A stretch of 64,000 nucleotides of DNA from the NCBI GenBank assembly GCA_024803745.1, contig JANJXV010000037.1:8643501-8707500 (forward strand), read 5' to 3'. This DNA is from Megascapheus bottae (taxonomy: Eukaryota; Chordata; Mammalia; Rodentia; Geomyidae). The notes under the pieces were generated by a model that saw nothing but the letters and a program-made list of their open reading frames with translations, was not told the DNA's origin and ran no database searches. Within the stretch, counting starts at the first letter, position 1, and each line of letters starts with the position of its first letter. A program made the translations under genes and the position numbers. Of this stretch, positions 9,887 through 19,440 are shown one piece after another.

Positions 9887-10894
9887 GAATTCCAGTGGAT
9901 GGGTTTTGCTAACAGCAGTCTGGGAAGAGAGGGCTGTGCAAAACGGGTGCTATTATCCGCAGAATGCTTTCTCATGTCTCCCCAGAGACTTCTGTATCCT
10001 GATTATTTCCTGGTTCCTGCTTCCTGGATGCTGGGTGGCTGGGATCTTCTGGCTCTTGGCCTTGTTCAGCTTCTCACAGTGCCAGCCTGGCTTTCTGCCC
10101 AGGCTCCACTCACAAGTTCTGATGCTGACCCTGAAGGCGTCCTCCCATTCAGCCATCAGACAGGGGCCCAGGCTAGTAGAGGAACCCACAGGAAATCTGC
10201 ATGAAAGCCAAGCACTCTACCCAGTTCCACTAGAGCACAGTGGCTGAGACAGTTTTCCCTGTGTACCTGAGCTCGACCGAAGGAGGAAGGAGGATGATAG
10301 ACCAGTGTTTGCACTTAAGAGACAGGAGGAGGGAAGGGGCTGTATGGACCGATGAGGGGGTGCAACAGGAAAACACATACAGAGAGGTCCTTTTCAGAGA
10401 GGTGTTAGCTTCAGAGCCCCGTGTAGTAGATGAGAACACTGGGAGGTGTTCAGCTCTGGAAGCTGCTTTAGAATGAGGAAGACTTGGAATGGAAACCCAG
10501 GACTGCCTGCCTGCCTGCCTGCTAAATTGGTGTTTTGCGTTCTTTCTCAGGGCTCACCCGCATCCTCCAGCACCTACATTCAGCTCTTCTAGGCTGTGCA
10601 TCCAAGCCCCAGCTTCTTTCAAACAACCAGCCTCCACCTCCACCTCCATCTCCATCTTCCAGTCATGCTCACTCACTCCTCCCTGGGTTTGGAAATCAGC
10701 CACAGGCTTGTTTTCCTTCCACATGAGGGAGAGAAAATGGTCTCATTCCCCACCCCCAGGTCTTTCCATCCTCTCATCCATCCAAACCTAAGCATCTTTC
10801 TCTGTTTCCCCTCCCTCCTCTCTTCTTGTTTTTTCCCCCTTCTGTTTATCCATCACCACAATCCACCCCCCTTCCTTCTTGCCTGTAGGTTCTG
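9887..10894. other. Unique noncoding DNA, no gene seen
   Basis: Two overlapping frames (173 and 157 codons, both plus strand) cover 9683-10247. They begin in SINE or ID sequence and show no conserved protein motif, so I do not call a gene. A (CCTG)n run lies at about 10503-10522, and CCTCCA-rich low-complexity DNA at 10630-10665. Confidence 0.5.
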
Positions 10895-11065
10895 TGGCTA
10901 TAATCAAATCATAACTTTTATTAAATTTAAGATTACTTTTTAATGGAATCAATTTCTTGTGTGGTGCTTCTCTGCCTGCCCGCGGGCTCCGCCGGCTCTG
11001 TGCTCAGCATCCCCACCCGCGCGATTGTCTCTGCCGCTGGCGTTTCTGGCTAAGCTGCCTCCCAA
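10895..11065. promoter_or_regulatory. Candidate conserved noncoding element with CpG-dense core
   Basis: An AT-rich left half (10900-10955, 'taatggaatcaatttcttg') joins a short CpG-dense core (about 10978-11050) that includes 'cccgcgggctccgccggctc' and 'cccgcgcgattgtc'. Retained CpGs inside CpG-poor rodent DNA suggest selection or an unmethylated site. Conservation is inferred. Confidence 0.4.
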
Positions 11066-11102
11066 GGAGGGGCAGGTCTGCCATCCCTAAACATCCACAC
11101 AG

Positions 11103-11134
11103 AAACACACATGCACACATGCACGCACACACAC
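11103..11134. repeat. Interrupted (CA)n
   Basis: acacac units are broken by atgcac and acgcac. Confidence 0.85.
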
Positions 11135-11502
11135 CAGGTTGCACCTTCTTTCAAATCCCCAGGCATGCAACCATCAAACTCTAGGAGCCTACCCCCCACC
11201 CCCAACCCCAGGAGTGATGGGGGCTGGGAGCCAGGCTAGAGGAGGTAGGCACAAGACGGGGGAGCTACAGAGAGAAAGACTACAGTGGAAAAACAAACAG
11301 GAGCCGAGCAGACATTTCTCAGCCTGTTAATTTCCTACAGTTCTGTTTTCCAGCATCAGAAACAAGCTGGTTTCTATGCATCTACCCACTTCCCTCTGAC
11401 TGAATTGCACAGCTGGTAAGCCCTAAGTTGTGGGAGGAGAGGAGGAGTCCAGAGGAGCAGAAGGAGACTTGGGTCTTCATTTAATCTAACAAGGTACAGG
11501 TC
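11135..11502. other. Unique noncoding DNA, no gene seen
   Basis: Contains a C-rich patch at 11190-11210. No exon or repeat is recognised. Confidence 0.5.
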
Positions 11503-11735
11503 TGGGCCCAGTGCCCTTGGTTCATACCTGTAATCATAGCTCGTCAGGAGGCTGAAGTCTGAGAAAATCCTGGTTCAAAGCCAACACGGGCAGAGAAGTC
11601 CAGGACACTCTTATGTTCAATTAACAACAAAACCCCAGAAGTTGAGCTGTGGCTCAAGTGGTAGAATACTAGCCTTGATCAAAAAAAAAAGCTCAGGGAG
11701 GGCACCCAGGCCCTGAGTTAAGCCTCTGCATGTGG
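11503..11735 (+). mobile_element. 7SL-ID chimeric SINE, sense
   Basis: The head 'ggttcatacctgtaatcata' is followed by 'gagctgtggctcaagtggta', with an A10 run inside the right unit and no clear A tail at the end. Confidence 0.9.
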
Positions 11736-12282
11736 GAGTGCACACAGAGTTCAGGCACAATGATGAAGAAATTCATCTGACCCGGTGACTCCTCCCAACC
11801 CCCACCCCTAAAGTGAAGTCCACTTGGATTATTATTATTATTTTTTTAACAGTGTGGACCAGCCTAGACCTACAGGACTAGTCCACAGAAGAAGGAAGCC
11901 AGGGGTGCTACAGGTGGGAGAGGAATCAGAGAAGGTGAGTTAGGTGAGTGGTGAGGTAAGCATGAGACACAATAGATGGTATCTGCTGACTCAGCAGAGA
12001 CTTGGCCATCTCCTCACTTTGTCTGGGCAGCTCTGGGCTCTGATCCAGTCCCCAGAGGCTCTTTGATCAGTCTCAGGTAGACAGAAGCTCATGGATGGAC
12101 AGGTGGGTCTGAGAACTTAGGGGAGCCATCTTGGCCATACAAACTCTCCTTGTCTCAGCACACTTCATTTGCTGAACGGCAGGAGGAAAACCTCAATCAA
12201 GTGGGTGGTGAAGAATTTAGTGAAAAACACTCAGCCTTTGGCACTACTCTGAACTTCCAAGGACCAACAAGCCAGTCCTGGC
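11736..12282. other. Unique noncoding DNA, no gene seen
   Basis: Contains a compact cluster of three consensus-like 5' splice sites (11934-11957), described under findings, but no recognisable exon next to them. Confidence 0.5.
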
Positions 12283-12405
12283 TTTGCATCCCTTCTTGGC
12301 TTTTTCTGTTTCTGTGGAACCGGAGAATTGAATCTAGGGCTTCATGGATGCTAGGCAAGCACTCTATTACTAGGCCATGCTCCCAGCCCCTTTGGATCCC
12401 TTCTG
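12283..12405 (-). mobile_element. ID-ID dimer SINE, antisense, 5' unit only
   Basis: Only the left unit and linker remain (12298-12390: 'ggctttttctgtttctgtgg' to 'catgctcccagcccc'). Imperfect 'tttgcatcccttctt' repeats flank it, so the right unit was absent at insertion or lost together with the tail. Confidence 0.85.
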
Positions 12406-12566
12406 GGACTGCATAAAGGAAGAACTCTGCAGAGCTAGCCCAGCTAGCATTTGTTGATTTGGGAGACTTCACAGGATTCTGGAATCCTGAGACAAGGTCT
12501 AACCAAGGGCAAGTTTATAAAGATTTAATTAGGCACTGTACATAGGAGACCTTTGCTCCTATTCTT

Positions 12567-12793
12567 TTTTTTTTTTTTTCCCAGTCTTAGAGCTTGAACT
12601 CTGGATCTGGGTACCGTCCCCAAGCTTCTTTTGCTCAAAGCAAATGCTCTTCCACTTGAGTCACAGTGCCACTTCTGGCTTTTTTGAGTAATTTATTGGA
12701 GATAAGAGTCTGACCAACATTCCTACCTGGGTTGGCTTGGAACTGAGATGCTCAAATCTCAGCCTCTTGAGTAGCTAGCCATCAGCACCCAGC
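12567..12793 (-). mobile_element. 7SL-ID chimeric SINE, antisense
   Basis: Opens with a T tail complement and closes with 'gtagctagccatcagcaccc', lacking the usual 'aggattacaggcatgag' bases. Imperfect 'ttgctcctattct' repeats on both sides mark the insertion. Confidence 0.92.
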
Positions 12794-13221
12794 TTGCTAC
12801 CTATTCTCATCCTCCAACCTGAGGAAGATGAAAGAGACTGGTAAAGAGTATAAAGAGGGGACAGAACGCAAAACAGCTGATTTTGCTGGTGAAACATATT
12901 TACCCAAGCTCTATAACCAGATTCTGCTGGCCACAGCGCTCTGGAGCCTGATTGCTGCCTCCAAATGAGGGGCAGATACAGACTCCTCCCCCAGGCAGGA
13001 ACTTACCTCTCTTGGCCTTGCTATCACCCTGGAAGGAGGCTAGTACAGCCTGCTCAGCATCCCCCACAGCCATTTGACCCCTGCTTACAGTCATACCTGC
13101 TGGATCTACACCTGCACCCACATACCTATAAGGACTTGTTGGGGCCTGGATGTTCCCACAGGGCCATGTATGAGTCATGCACAGTGTTTTACTGCCCAGG
13201 GGGGATTTCTGAGGTTTAAAC
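12794..13221. other. Unique noncoding DNA, no gene seen
   Basis: Open frames of 84 codons (plus) and 108 codons (minus) overlap the same bases, which argues against either being real. No named repeat is visible. Confidence 0.5.
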
Positions 13222-13345
13222 AACATCCTCTCCAGCTCTCATTTCACTCACAAGGCAACTGAAGTGTAGATGGGCGTGAGTGGAAGTCACACAGGATAAG
13301 TGATAAAGCCACACCAAAGACTCCTGAATCTTTCCAGTGCTGCCT
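13222..13345 (-). mobile_element. MIR, antisense
   Basis: 'tcatttcactcacaaggcaa' leads into an altered 'gaagtcacacagga' block and the 'agactcctgaat' end, in antisense MIR order. Confidence 0.6.
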
Positions 13346-13422
13346 ACAGTGCTTTGGGGCCCTAACTCCGGATGTAACATCATATGTACCTTTAGTTGTA
13401 CTTCTTTGCAAAGGGCTTGTTG

Positions 13423-13670
13423 TAGCTGGGCGCCAGCGGTTCATACTTGTAATCCTAGCTACTCAGGAGGCTGAGATCTGAGGATCATGGTTCAAAGCCA
13501 GTCCAGGCACGAAAGTATGGGATACTCTTATCTCCTATTAACCATCAGAAAACCAGAAGTGACGATGTGGCTCAAAGTGGTAGAGCACTAGCTTTCCTGA
13601 AGAGCGAGGGCCAGTGCCCAGGCCCAGAGTTCAAACTCTATGACTGAAAATAAACCAAAACCAAAAACAT
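13423..13670 (+). mobile_element. 7SL-ID chimeric SINE, sense, near full length
   Basis: One of the cleaner copies. Head 'gggcgccagcggttcatact', B-box-like 'ggttcaaagcc', junction 'attaaccatcagaaaacc', and right unit A-box-like 'tggctcaaagtggtagag'. It ends in an A-rich tail into which the next retroposon inserted. Confidence 0.95.
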
Positions 13671-13902
13671 AAAAACAATAACACATAATGATTTATTACA
13701 TAGACATAATGATTTAGTACATAAATTAATATGTATCTATGACATAAAAACCCTCAGCCTAATTTTAATTATGTCCCCAAATCTAAGAGCCAGTGATTGT
13801 ATATAGAGATTCCCTTCTTGAATACTTACTTGTTAAACATGTCATTTGAAATATGATGTAAAAATCAATGTTAATAAATTCTTTAATAAAAAAACAATAA
13901 CA
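13671..13902 (+). mobile_element. Unclassified ~205-bp retroposon, copy 1
   Basis: The AT-rich body (13684-13889) ends in an A-rich 3' side and is bounded by a 13-bp repeat 'aaaaacaataaca' at 13671-13683 and 13890-13902. A closely matching copy lies at 32060-32270. The shared core includes 'ttaattttaattatgt' and 'gagattcccttcttgaatac'. No RNA-polymerase-III boxes and no ORF are seen. It could be the 3' end of an L1 subfamily or an independent short element. Confidence 0.7.
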
Positions 13903-13929
13903 AAGGGTTTACTGTGAGCCAAGTATTTA

Positions 13930-13930
<1 letters not shown>

Positions 13931-13969
<39 letters not shown>

Positions 13970-13976
13970 TGTGTGT
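13931..13976. repeat. (TG)n microsatellite
   Basis: About 23 TG units with one tc interruption, directly before an antisense SINE fragment. Confidence 0.96.
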
Positions 13977-13977
13977 G

Positions 13978-14263
13978 TGCTGTTACTCGTGCTTGAACTC
14001 AGAACCTGGGTTCTATCCCTCAGGTTCTGTTGTTTTTGGTGGTGGTGGTTCTGGGGCTTGAACTCAGGACCTAGGCAGTGTCCCTGAGTTTTTTCAAACA
14101 AGGCAGGTGCTCTATCACTCTGAGCCATAGTGCCACTCCTGTTTTGGTGGTTAATTGGAGATAAGAGTCTCACAGACTTTCCTGTCTGCTGACTTTGAAC
14201 TGTGATCCTCATATCTCAGCCTCCTGAGTAGCTAGGATTACAGGCCTGAGCCACTAGCACCTG
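13978..14263 (-). mobile_element. 7SL-ID chimeric SINE, antisense, with partial extra copy
   Basis: A fragment of the right unit (13978-14030, 'gcttgaactcagaacctggg') precedes a complete copy (14037-14263) that restarts with 'ggggcttgaactcaggacct'. Both point the same way, so this is either a tandem partial duplication or two insertions. Confidence 0.88.
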
Positions 14264-14323
14264 CTTATCCTTAGTTTTCTTCCACTCAAGGAGTGTGGTC
14301 TACTACTCAAGCCTTACCTCTAT

Positions 14324-14580
14324 TTCTTTTTTTTATTTTTTATTTTTTTTGTCAGTTGTGGAGCTTAAACTCAGAGCCTAGGTGCTGTCCTTAAGCCACT
14401 CTGTACTCAAGGCTAGTGCTCTACCATTTGAGCCACAGTGCCACTTCTGGGCTTTGAGCAGTTAATTGGAGATAAGAGACTCTTGGGGACTTTTCTGCCC
14501 CAAGTGGCTTTGAACCATGATTCTTAGACCTCAGCCTCCTGAGTATCTAGGATTTCAGGCCTAAGCCACCAGTGTCTGGC
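14324..14580 (-). mobile_element. 7SL-ID chimeric SINE, antisense
   Basis: A long T-rich tail complement (14326-14350), a full right unit and the head end 'ctaagccaccagtgtctggc'. Confidence 0.92.
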
Positions 14581-14581
14581 T

Positions 14582-14692
14582 ATTTTTACTTTTATAGACA
14601 GTGTCTTGCTATGTAGGCCAGGCTAATGTGACCCTCCTGTCTTGGCCTACCAAATGCTGGGATTACAGGTTTGTACCATCATACTGAGTGTG
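14582..14692 (-). mobile_element. B1-like 7SL monomer SINE, antisense
   Basis: 'agacagtgtcttgctatgta' and 'ccaaatgctgggattacagg' are the two ends of an antisense B1 monomer. It lacks the ID-like partner that the chimeric family carries. Confidence 0.85.
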
Positions 14693-14790
14693 ATGAGTAT
14701 AAGCTAGATGCTATTATGATTCTCATTTTATAGATGGAAAAGCTGAGGCTCAGAGAGGTTAATAACTTAAGATAGTAGTAGATGCCCTTT
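14693..14790 (-). mobile_element. MIR fragment, antisense
   Basis: 'gatgctattatgattctcat' and 'agatggaaaagctgaggctc' are antisense MIR landmarks, abutting the B1-like insertion. Confidence 0.8.
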
Positions 14791-14811
14791 TTTACTTCAT
14801 TTTATTTATTT

Positions 14812-14894
14812 ATTTTTTTGGTGGCTCTGGGGATTGAACCCAGAGTCCCTTGCCAACAAAGTAAGAAGCCCTGTCACTAAGTCACACCCTGGGG
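14812..14894 (-). mobile_element. ID element, antisense
   Basis: 'ggctctggggattgaaccca' followed by 'gtcactaagtcacaccctgg' gives the antisense B-box and A-box halves of a monomeric ID. Confidence 0.8.
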
Positions 14895-15954
14895 TTGGAA
14901 TTGGAAACCAGAATGGAGGCAAGTTCTCTAACACTAGAGCTATGCTTAAGCCATGCCTCTAGCCCAGCATCTGGGATCTTCACTGTTATGCTATGTTTTC
15001 TGGAAGCTTCATCTTGTGTTTTTCTTCCTTTCTCCTTTCTTGTCTTTCATGTTCACGTTGTTGCCATCATCACCTTCACAATTCATCATTTTCTCATTTC
15101 TCAGGTCAGTGTAAGCCAGATAATCACTCTGGACCCAAAGACAGGCTCAGCACTACTAGTTACCGCCCCTTCCCTTTATCTACCTCTCCTTCAGCATCTC
15201 CACACCCACTCTCATCATCACCATCACCTTCACCACTCCCTGATTACAATGACTGTGTACTCATAGATCAGTGTTGACCTAGCACCTACCATGGGACAGG
15301 AGAGAATCTCAGGCTGAGCCACATATACATACTCCAGTGAAGCCACAAAGTCACAATGTGGGAAGATACTCTGAATGTGGGAAGATACTCTGGAAATAAG
15401 GTCAGCGATATAGGGTGGGAAGTGGAAGGCGAAGTTTCAAATAGCCAAAGAATCTCTGTTGAGGGATATTAATCACTGGCCAAGGAGATTGCTTGTCATC
15501 TTTCAATATCTATAGAAGTAACAAGCCTCCAGAGAGGGGGGCAAAGCTCCAAGGGAAAAGAACACCAGCAGATGCTGTGCCTAGCCCAGACCTGCCGGAG
15601 AGCCACAGACAGCTTCTACCGACTTTGGGTGTAGGCCAGTGCCCCATCTTCTACAGTCACAGTAGCTCTTGCAGCCTCAGGAAACCAGCAGTAACAAGCA
15701 ATACTGTCCAGGAGTTTTAAGATTGATTATTTCTCCTAGTCCAAACCCCACCCACCTCCCAGCCCACCAAGCTTTCTAGTTGGCTCCTGTGTCAGGGGCT
15801 AGCTGTGCCACCAGCTTGCACAAGAACTAGGGAGAGATGACAGATCAGAGCCTCCACCCCAAATTCCAGCCAAGGCCCTAGAACTCCCAGGACCTGGAGG
15901 GCTTTTCCCCCCTTGGTTGTGTTTGGAATTGGCTGGTTTTCTGGGCACCAGGCC
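14895..15954. other. Unique noncoding DNA with a 19-bp tandem duplication
   Basis: No exon is recognised; open frames here reach 123 codons and look random. A perfect 19-bp tandem duplication occupies 15355-15392. A (CAT/CAC) low-complexity patch covers 15205-15235. Confidence 0.5.
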
Positions 15955-16085
15955 CAGCTCAGTTTAATTTTTGTTTATTTTTATGTACAGATTCTCTTCT
16001 GTTTGGGGAAGAGCTTTGTGTAAATTATTATTATTTATATGATAAAGAATAAATCACACCAAATAAAAAAACCCACAATCTCTTC
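15955..16085. promoter_or_regulatory. Candidate AT-rich conserved noncoding element
   Basis: AT-rich core ('gtttaatttttgtttatttt', 'gtgtaaattattattattta', 'aataaatcacacc') inside GC-richer unique DNA, free of transposons. The composition switch resembles vertebrate enhancers with forkhead- and homeodomain-type sites. Conservation is inferred. Confidence 0.35.
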
Positions 16086-16505
16086 TTCTCAATAGAATTA
16101 CTAAATTAGGGGCTGAAAAGAACAGCCGATATACTGGGGTTTGGTTTCAGGAAGGCTTTGGACATGGATTCTCACGAAATGTCTTAGTAAATGGGTTCTG
16201 TTATCCTGGATTTGATGCTAAGCACAGCCGGCAGAGACATCTAGGGCCTCCCAGGAAGACTGCTTGGGTTCAGGCACAAGGTACCCACATCCTGGTGCTC
16301 CACACATCCCATCCCTTGAGAGATTAGTTGGGCACTTGGAAGTGATTTACTAACCCGGAATGGGGAAAGAACAGGGGAAACAGAGGAGCTGGAGATTCTT
16401 GCCAGAAACATAATCAAATGCCCTGAATTGGGATGGGGGTAGGGTACATAGGAGTTACTTGAATAGTGGCATTATTACATCAGGGGAAAATGAGCCAATC
16501 ACTTC

Positions 16506-16665
16506 TTTGCCTATTCATGAAATTTGCATGCTTTAAATCTATTGGTTGGAATGAAATGAGTCAGGAGGCAGGGATGCAGATGGGCAGAGGACCAACTTGG
16601 CCCTGAGGGTGTCCCTAAGTGGCCCCCATCCCCAGCCAGGGTAGGAAGAACAGCAATTCACCAAA
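16506..16665 (-). repeat. Unclassified inverted-pair repeat, copy 1
   Basis: Its reverse complement aligns with 18570-18735. The best part (16506-16582 against 18658-18735) is about 85-90% identical by eye and includes 'ctcatttcattccaacca' and the octamer ATGCAAAT. Similarity weakens but continues through a 'ggccactt' block. Confidence 0.65.
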
Positions 16666-16894
16666 AGTACTATTACCCTCCCCCCATCCCTATCCCTCCC
16701 CTCCAGCTCTTCATCCCCAACCATTTTTTCATACTAAGGAAGGACACACACAAGGTAGGGAATTCTTCTGTTTCTGGAACTAATATCCCAAAGGTTTAGA
16801 GGGAAAAGTCAGTAATAGCTGGCAAATTTTGTTGTTGTTTTTCATCTCTGATCTAGAAGTTTAAGCTACCAGAGATTTTTACAAAGCAGATTAT
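16666..16894. other. Unique noncoding DNA
   Basis: C-rich and A-rich patches only. No repeat or exon recognised. Confidence 0.4.
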
Positions 16895-16974
16895 GGCTGG
16901 GGATATAGTCAGTGGTAGAGTGCTTGCCTAGTGTGTATGAGGCCCAGGGCTTGATCCTCAGCACTGCAAAAACA
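16895..16974 (+). mobile_element. ID element, sense, monomeric
   Basis: A tRNA-derived SINE with A-box-like 'tagtcagtggtagagtgc' and B-box-like 'ggcttgatcctc' followed by a short A-rich tail. It is the clearest single ID copy in the window. One A-box and two B-box changes suggest it is no longer transcribed. Confidence 0.92.
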
Positions 16975-17074
16975 GGATAAGGCAGCACTGCCTACCAGCT
17001 TTTTGTTCAAACTGTTTCCTTCTCCCACCTGCCCATCCTAGTTGCACTTGCTTTAAGATACTACCACAAACACT

Positions 17075-17175
17075 GTGTTACACTCGATCATCCACCCTGA
17101 CCCTTAATAGCTGTGAATGCAAATTAATTCATCTTTCCTGAACCTTAGTTTGAATATCTATAAATGAGATTAAAA
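17075..17175 (+). mobile_element. MIR fragment, sense
   Basis: 'cctgaaccttagtttgaata' followed by 'tataaatgagattaaaatag' parallels the sense MIR segment around 'cctcagtttcctcatctg'. Confidence 0.65.
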
Positions 17176-17179
17176 TAGT

Positions 17180-17188
17180 TCCCTCCCT

Positions 17189-17269
<81 letters not shown>
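17180..17269. repeat. Compound (CCTC)n(CT)n(CA)n microsatellite
   Basis: Three motifs follow one another without a break: CCTC to 17196, CT to 17229, CA to 17269. The pyrimidine part has mirror symmetry. Confidence 0.97.
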
Positions 17270-17271
<2 letters not shown>

Positions 17272-17308
17272 GAGTAAGAGAGAAACATCTATGTAAAAAG
17301 TGCCCAAT

Positions 17309-17550
17309 GCTGCTGGATGCTGGTAGCTCACACCTGTAATCTTAGCTACTCAGGAGGCTGAGATCTGAAGCCTGTGGTTCAAAGCCAGTCCAGACAAGAA
17401 AGTCTTATTAGACTCTTTTCTCTAAGTAATCACTGAAGGAAGTAGAACTGTGGTCAAAGTATAGAGTGGCTAGCCTAAAGTGAAAAAGCTCAGGGAATGT
17501 GCCCAGGCCCAGAGTTCAAGCCCCATGACCAAAAAAATAAAATAAAATAA
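17309..17550 (+). mobile_element. 7SL-ID chimeric SINE, sense
   Basis: Head 'gctggtagctcacacctgta', right unit diverged ('aactgtggtcaaagtataga'), and an AAAAT-repeat tail at 17526-17552. Confidence 0.92.
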
Positions 17551-17621
17551 AAATTATCCCAGGCTATAGGTATCATGCCAGAACCTAGCATAAGGAAAGC
17601 CCCATCTTAGAGCCTTAGCAC

Positions 17622-17660
17622 ACATACATACATAATACATAATACATACATACACATACA
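17622..17660. repeat. (CATA)n microsatellite
   Basis: Irregular acat and cata units. Confidence 0.9.
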
Positions 17661-17683
17661 TTTTAAGTTAAAATTAAGAGTTA

Positions 17684-17898
17684 GCTGGCTGCCTGTGGCT
17701 CACACCTATAATCCTAGCTATTAAAGAGGCTGAGATCTGCGGATCATAATTTGAAGCTGGTCTGGGCAGAAAAGTATGTGAAAGTCTTATCTTCCATTAA
17801 AGATCATAAGCTATGGCTTAAATGGTAAAGAACCAGCCTTGAGCAAAAAAAGTGTAGGGACAGGGGCCTGGTCCTGATTTCAAACTCTACTATCAGCA
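17684..17898 (+). mobile_element. 7SL-ID chimeric SINE, sense, diverged
   Basis: Head 'gcctgtggctcacacctata', then 'agctatggcttaaatggtaa'. The terminal 'ctactatcagc' is not followed by an A tail, consistent with an older copy. Confidence 0.88.
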
Positions 17899-18410
17899 TA
17901 TAGTTATGGAGCTAGTCAAGTTTGCACAAGTCAAGAGCCCTAGAAAATACCACTACACTTGAGTCTGTGTGGCACACACACAGTGCAGGGCCCTGCCATT
18001 CCTAGTATAGTAGGATACAAAGTATAACAGGAAGCAGGCTGGGGACAAGGACAGTAGGAGTAGGAGACGGAGGCGGGAAATACCTGGCACTTGGCAAGGG
18101 CTTTACCATTTTCTGGCCACATAGATCAATATCTCTACTGCCTTTCTGGTAGAACATTGAATATTCCACCCTCGTTTTCGATTAGCCACCAGTGAATCTG
18201 ACCCATATCTGCTTGTCCATGTCCTCCTCATCCAGTTAGTGGGGTTTGACTAGCTAGACTGGTACAGTGAACCGCTGGGGTCCTTGACTCTGACTTGACT
18301 AAGAAGCCCTTGGTGGGGCCCATGTAGGTGAGGGGGGTGTCCCAGTGACTGGACACCCATGCACTTGTCCATTTGTATCTATATATTTATATCCATATGC
18401 CTGGGATGAA
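17899..18410. other. Unique noncoding DNA, no gene seen
   Basis: No named repeat or exon. A short TATA-like AT patch lies near 18380-18397. Confidence 0.45.
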
Positions 18411-18875
18411 CACTGGTCCTTTTACCATCTTATACATTTAGTAACTCATTCATTTGCTCTTTATTTATCAAAGTCCTATTATGTGCCAGTACTATGCTAT
18501 TAAGTGGTAGTCACTACTGCCCTGGCTGAATTTTTCTCTGGTATCCTCTCTGTGATAGAGTTGGTAACTGAAGAGGAGGCTGGATTGGCCTTCTCTCCAC
18601 CATGACTAGGGAAGAGGGCCACTTGGAGACATGCTCAGTACCACACAGGGCTCCTGCTCATCTGCATCCCAGCCTCCTGCCTCATTTCATTCCAACCAAT
18701 AGGCTAGAAGCATGCAAATTTCATGATGAGGCAAAATTCCTACCCATACCAAGCTTATTTTCTAGAGTGTATGTGGGAGAATAACAGTAAACATTCCAAG
18801 AGATAAATAATTTAATTTTAGGTTTGTGAATGCTATAAAAATAATAAAACTAGCTAAAGGGATAGAGACCAATGG
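18411..18875 (-). mobile_element. L2 3' end, antisense, interrupted
   Basis: The left piece (18411-18535) has 'aactcattcatttgctcttt' and 'ttatgtgccagtactatgct'. The right piece (18736-18875) continues with 'aattcctacccat' and 'agcttattttctagagtgta', the block that follows in antisense L2. The unclassified repeat at 18570-18735 sits exactly in the gap. Confidence 0.65.
18570..18735 (+). repeat. Unclassified inverted-pair repeat, copy 2
   Basis: Matches 16506-16665 in the opposite orientation and splits an L2 copy, so it behaves as an inserted element. It holds a CCAAT box near 18694 and the octamer ATGCAAAT at 18712-18719. No open frame and no tail are seen. Confidence 0.65.
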
Positions 18876-19169
18876 TGCATGTAGAAGGCGTCCCTTTACA
18901 GCAGATGGCTATAGTGGTTTGGCCAAAGACCTGCATGATGAAGGGGAAAAAACAACCGGCCTCAGAAAATTCTAGAAACAGCCACCTAGACAGAGGGACA
19001 GTAAATGCAGACTTGGACTACTTCAAGATCAGTGATTCTAGGGACCTATGTCTTTTCTTGAGACAGTCAATCATTTTTTATTGTACATACATGTCTTTCC
19101 ACTACCCTTAGAATCAAGCTCTTTCTTACTGCTGCTCTGAAACCCCACCCCTAACAATCTCACTGCTCT
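18876..19169. other. Unique noncoding DNA, no gene seen
   Basis: Short open frames only. No repeat recognised. Confidence 0.4.
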
Positions 19170-19440
19170 CTAACCCCAGTGTCCTCTAGTTCCTTGAATA
19201 AGAACATACTCTCCAGCCACAGAGCCCTTGCATAATCTGTTTTCACCATCTCCAGTGCTGCCCATTCCGCTCTTTAGTTAAGTCCTACTTCCTCTATATG
19301 AAGAGAAGCCTGGGGTGGGCTACTTCTCTACTTTCCACATGAACCAGATTCCTTTGTTAGCCCTTTTCATATGGCCAATTTCCTGAACCACAGCCCCCAT
19401 TTCATGTGAGCTCCCTGCATTAATCCCCATGCTTATCTGA
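19170..19440 (+). mobile_element. L2 3' region, sense, diverged
   Basis: Follows the L2 3' order: a 'gagcccttgcataatctg' block, 'agttaagtcctacttcctct', and a terminal 'gtgagctccctgcattaatc'. Heavy decay lowers confidence. Confidence 0.5.

Noticed and set aside
9837..10235. ID element split by a ~315-bp insertion (halves at 9837-9886 and 10203-10235)
   Set aside because: The second half is too short ('gccaagcactctaccc') and no target duplication borders the insert, so chance similarity is likely.
9683..10247. Two overlapping plus-strand frames of 173 and 157 codons
   Set aside because: They begin in SINE or ID sequence, overlap in different frames, have no recognisable motif, and an opposite-strand frame covers part of them.
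16895..16974. Possible BC1-like RNA gene
   Set aside because: It matches an ordinary ID copy with changed B box and no unique 3' domain or terminator.
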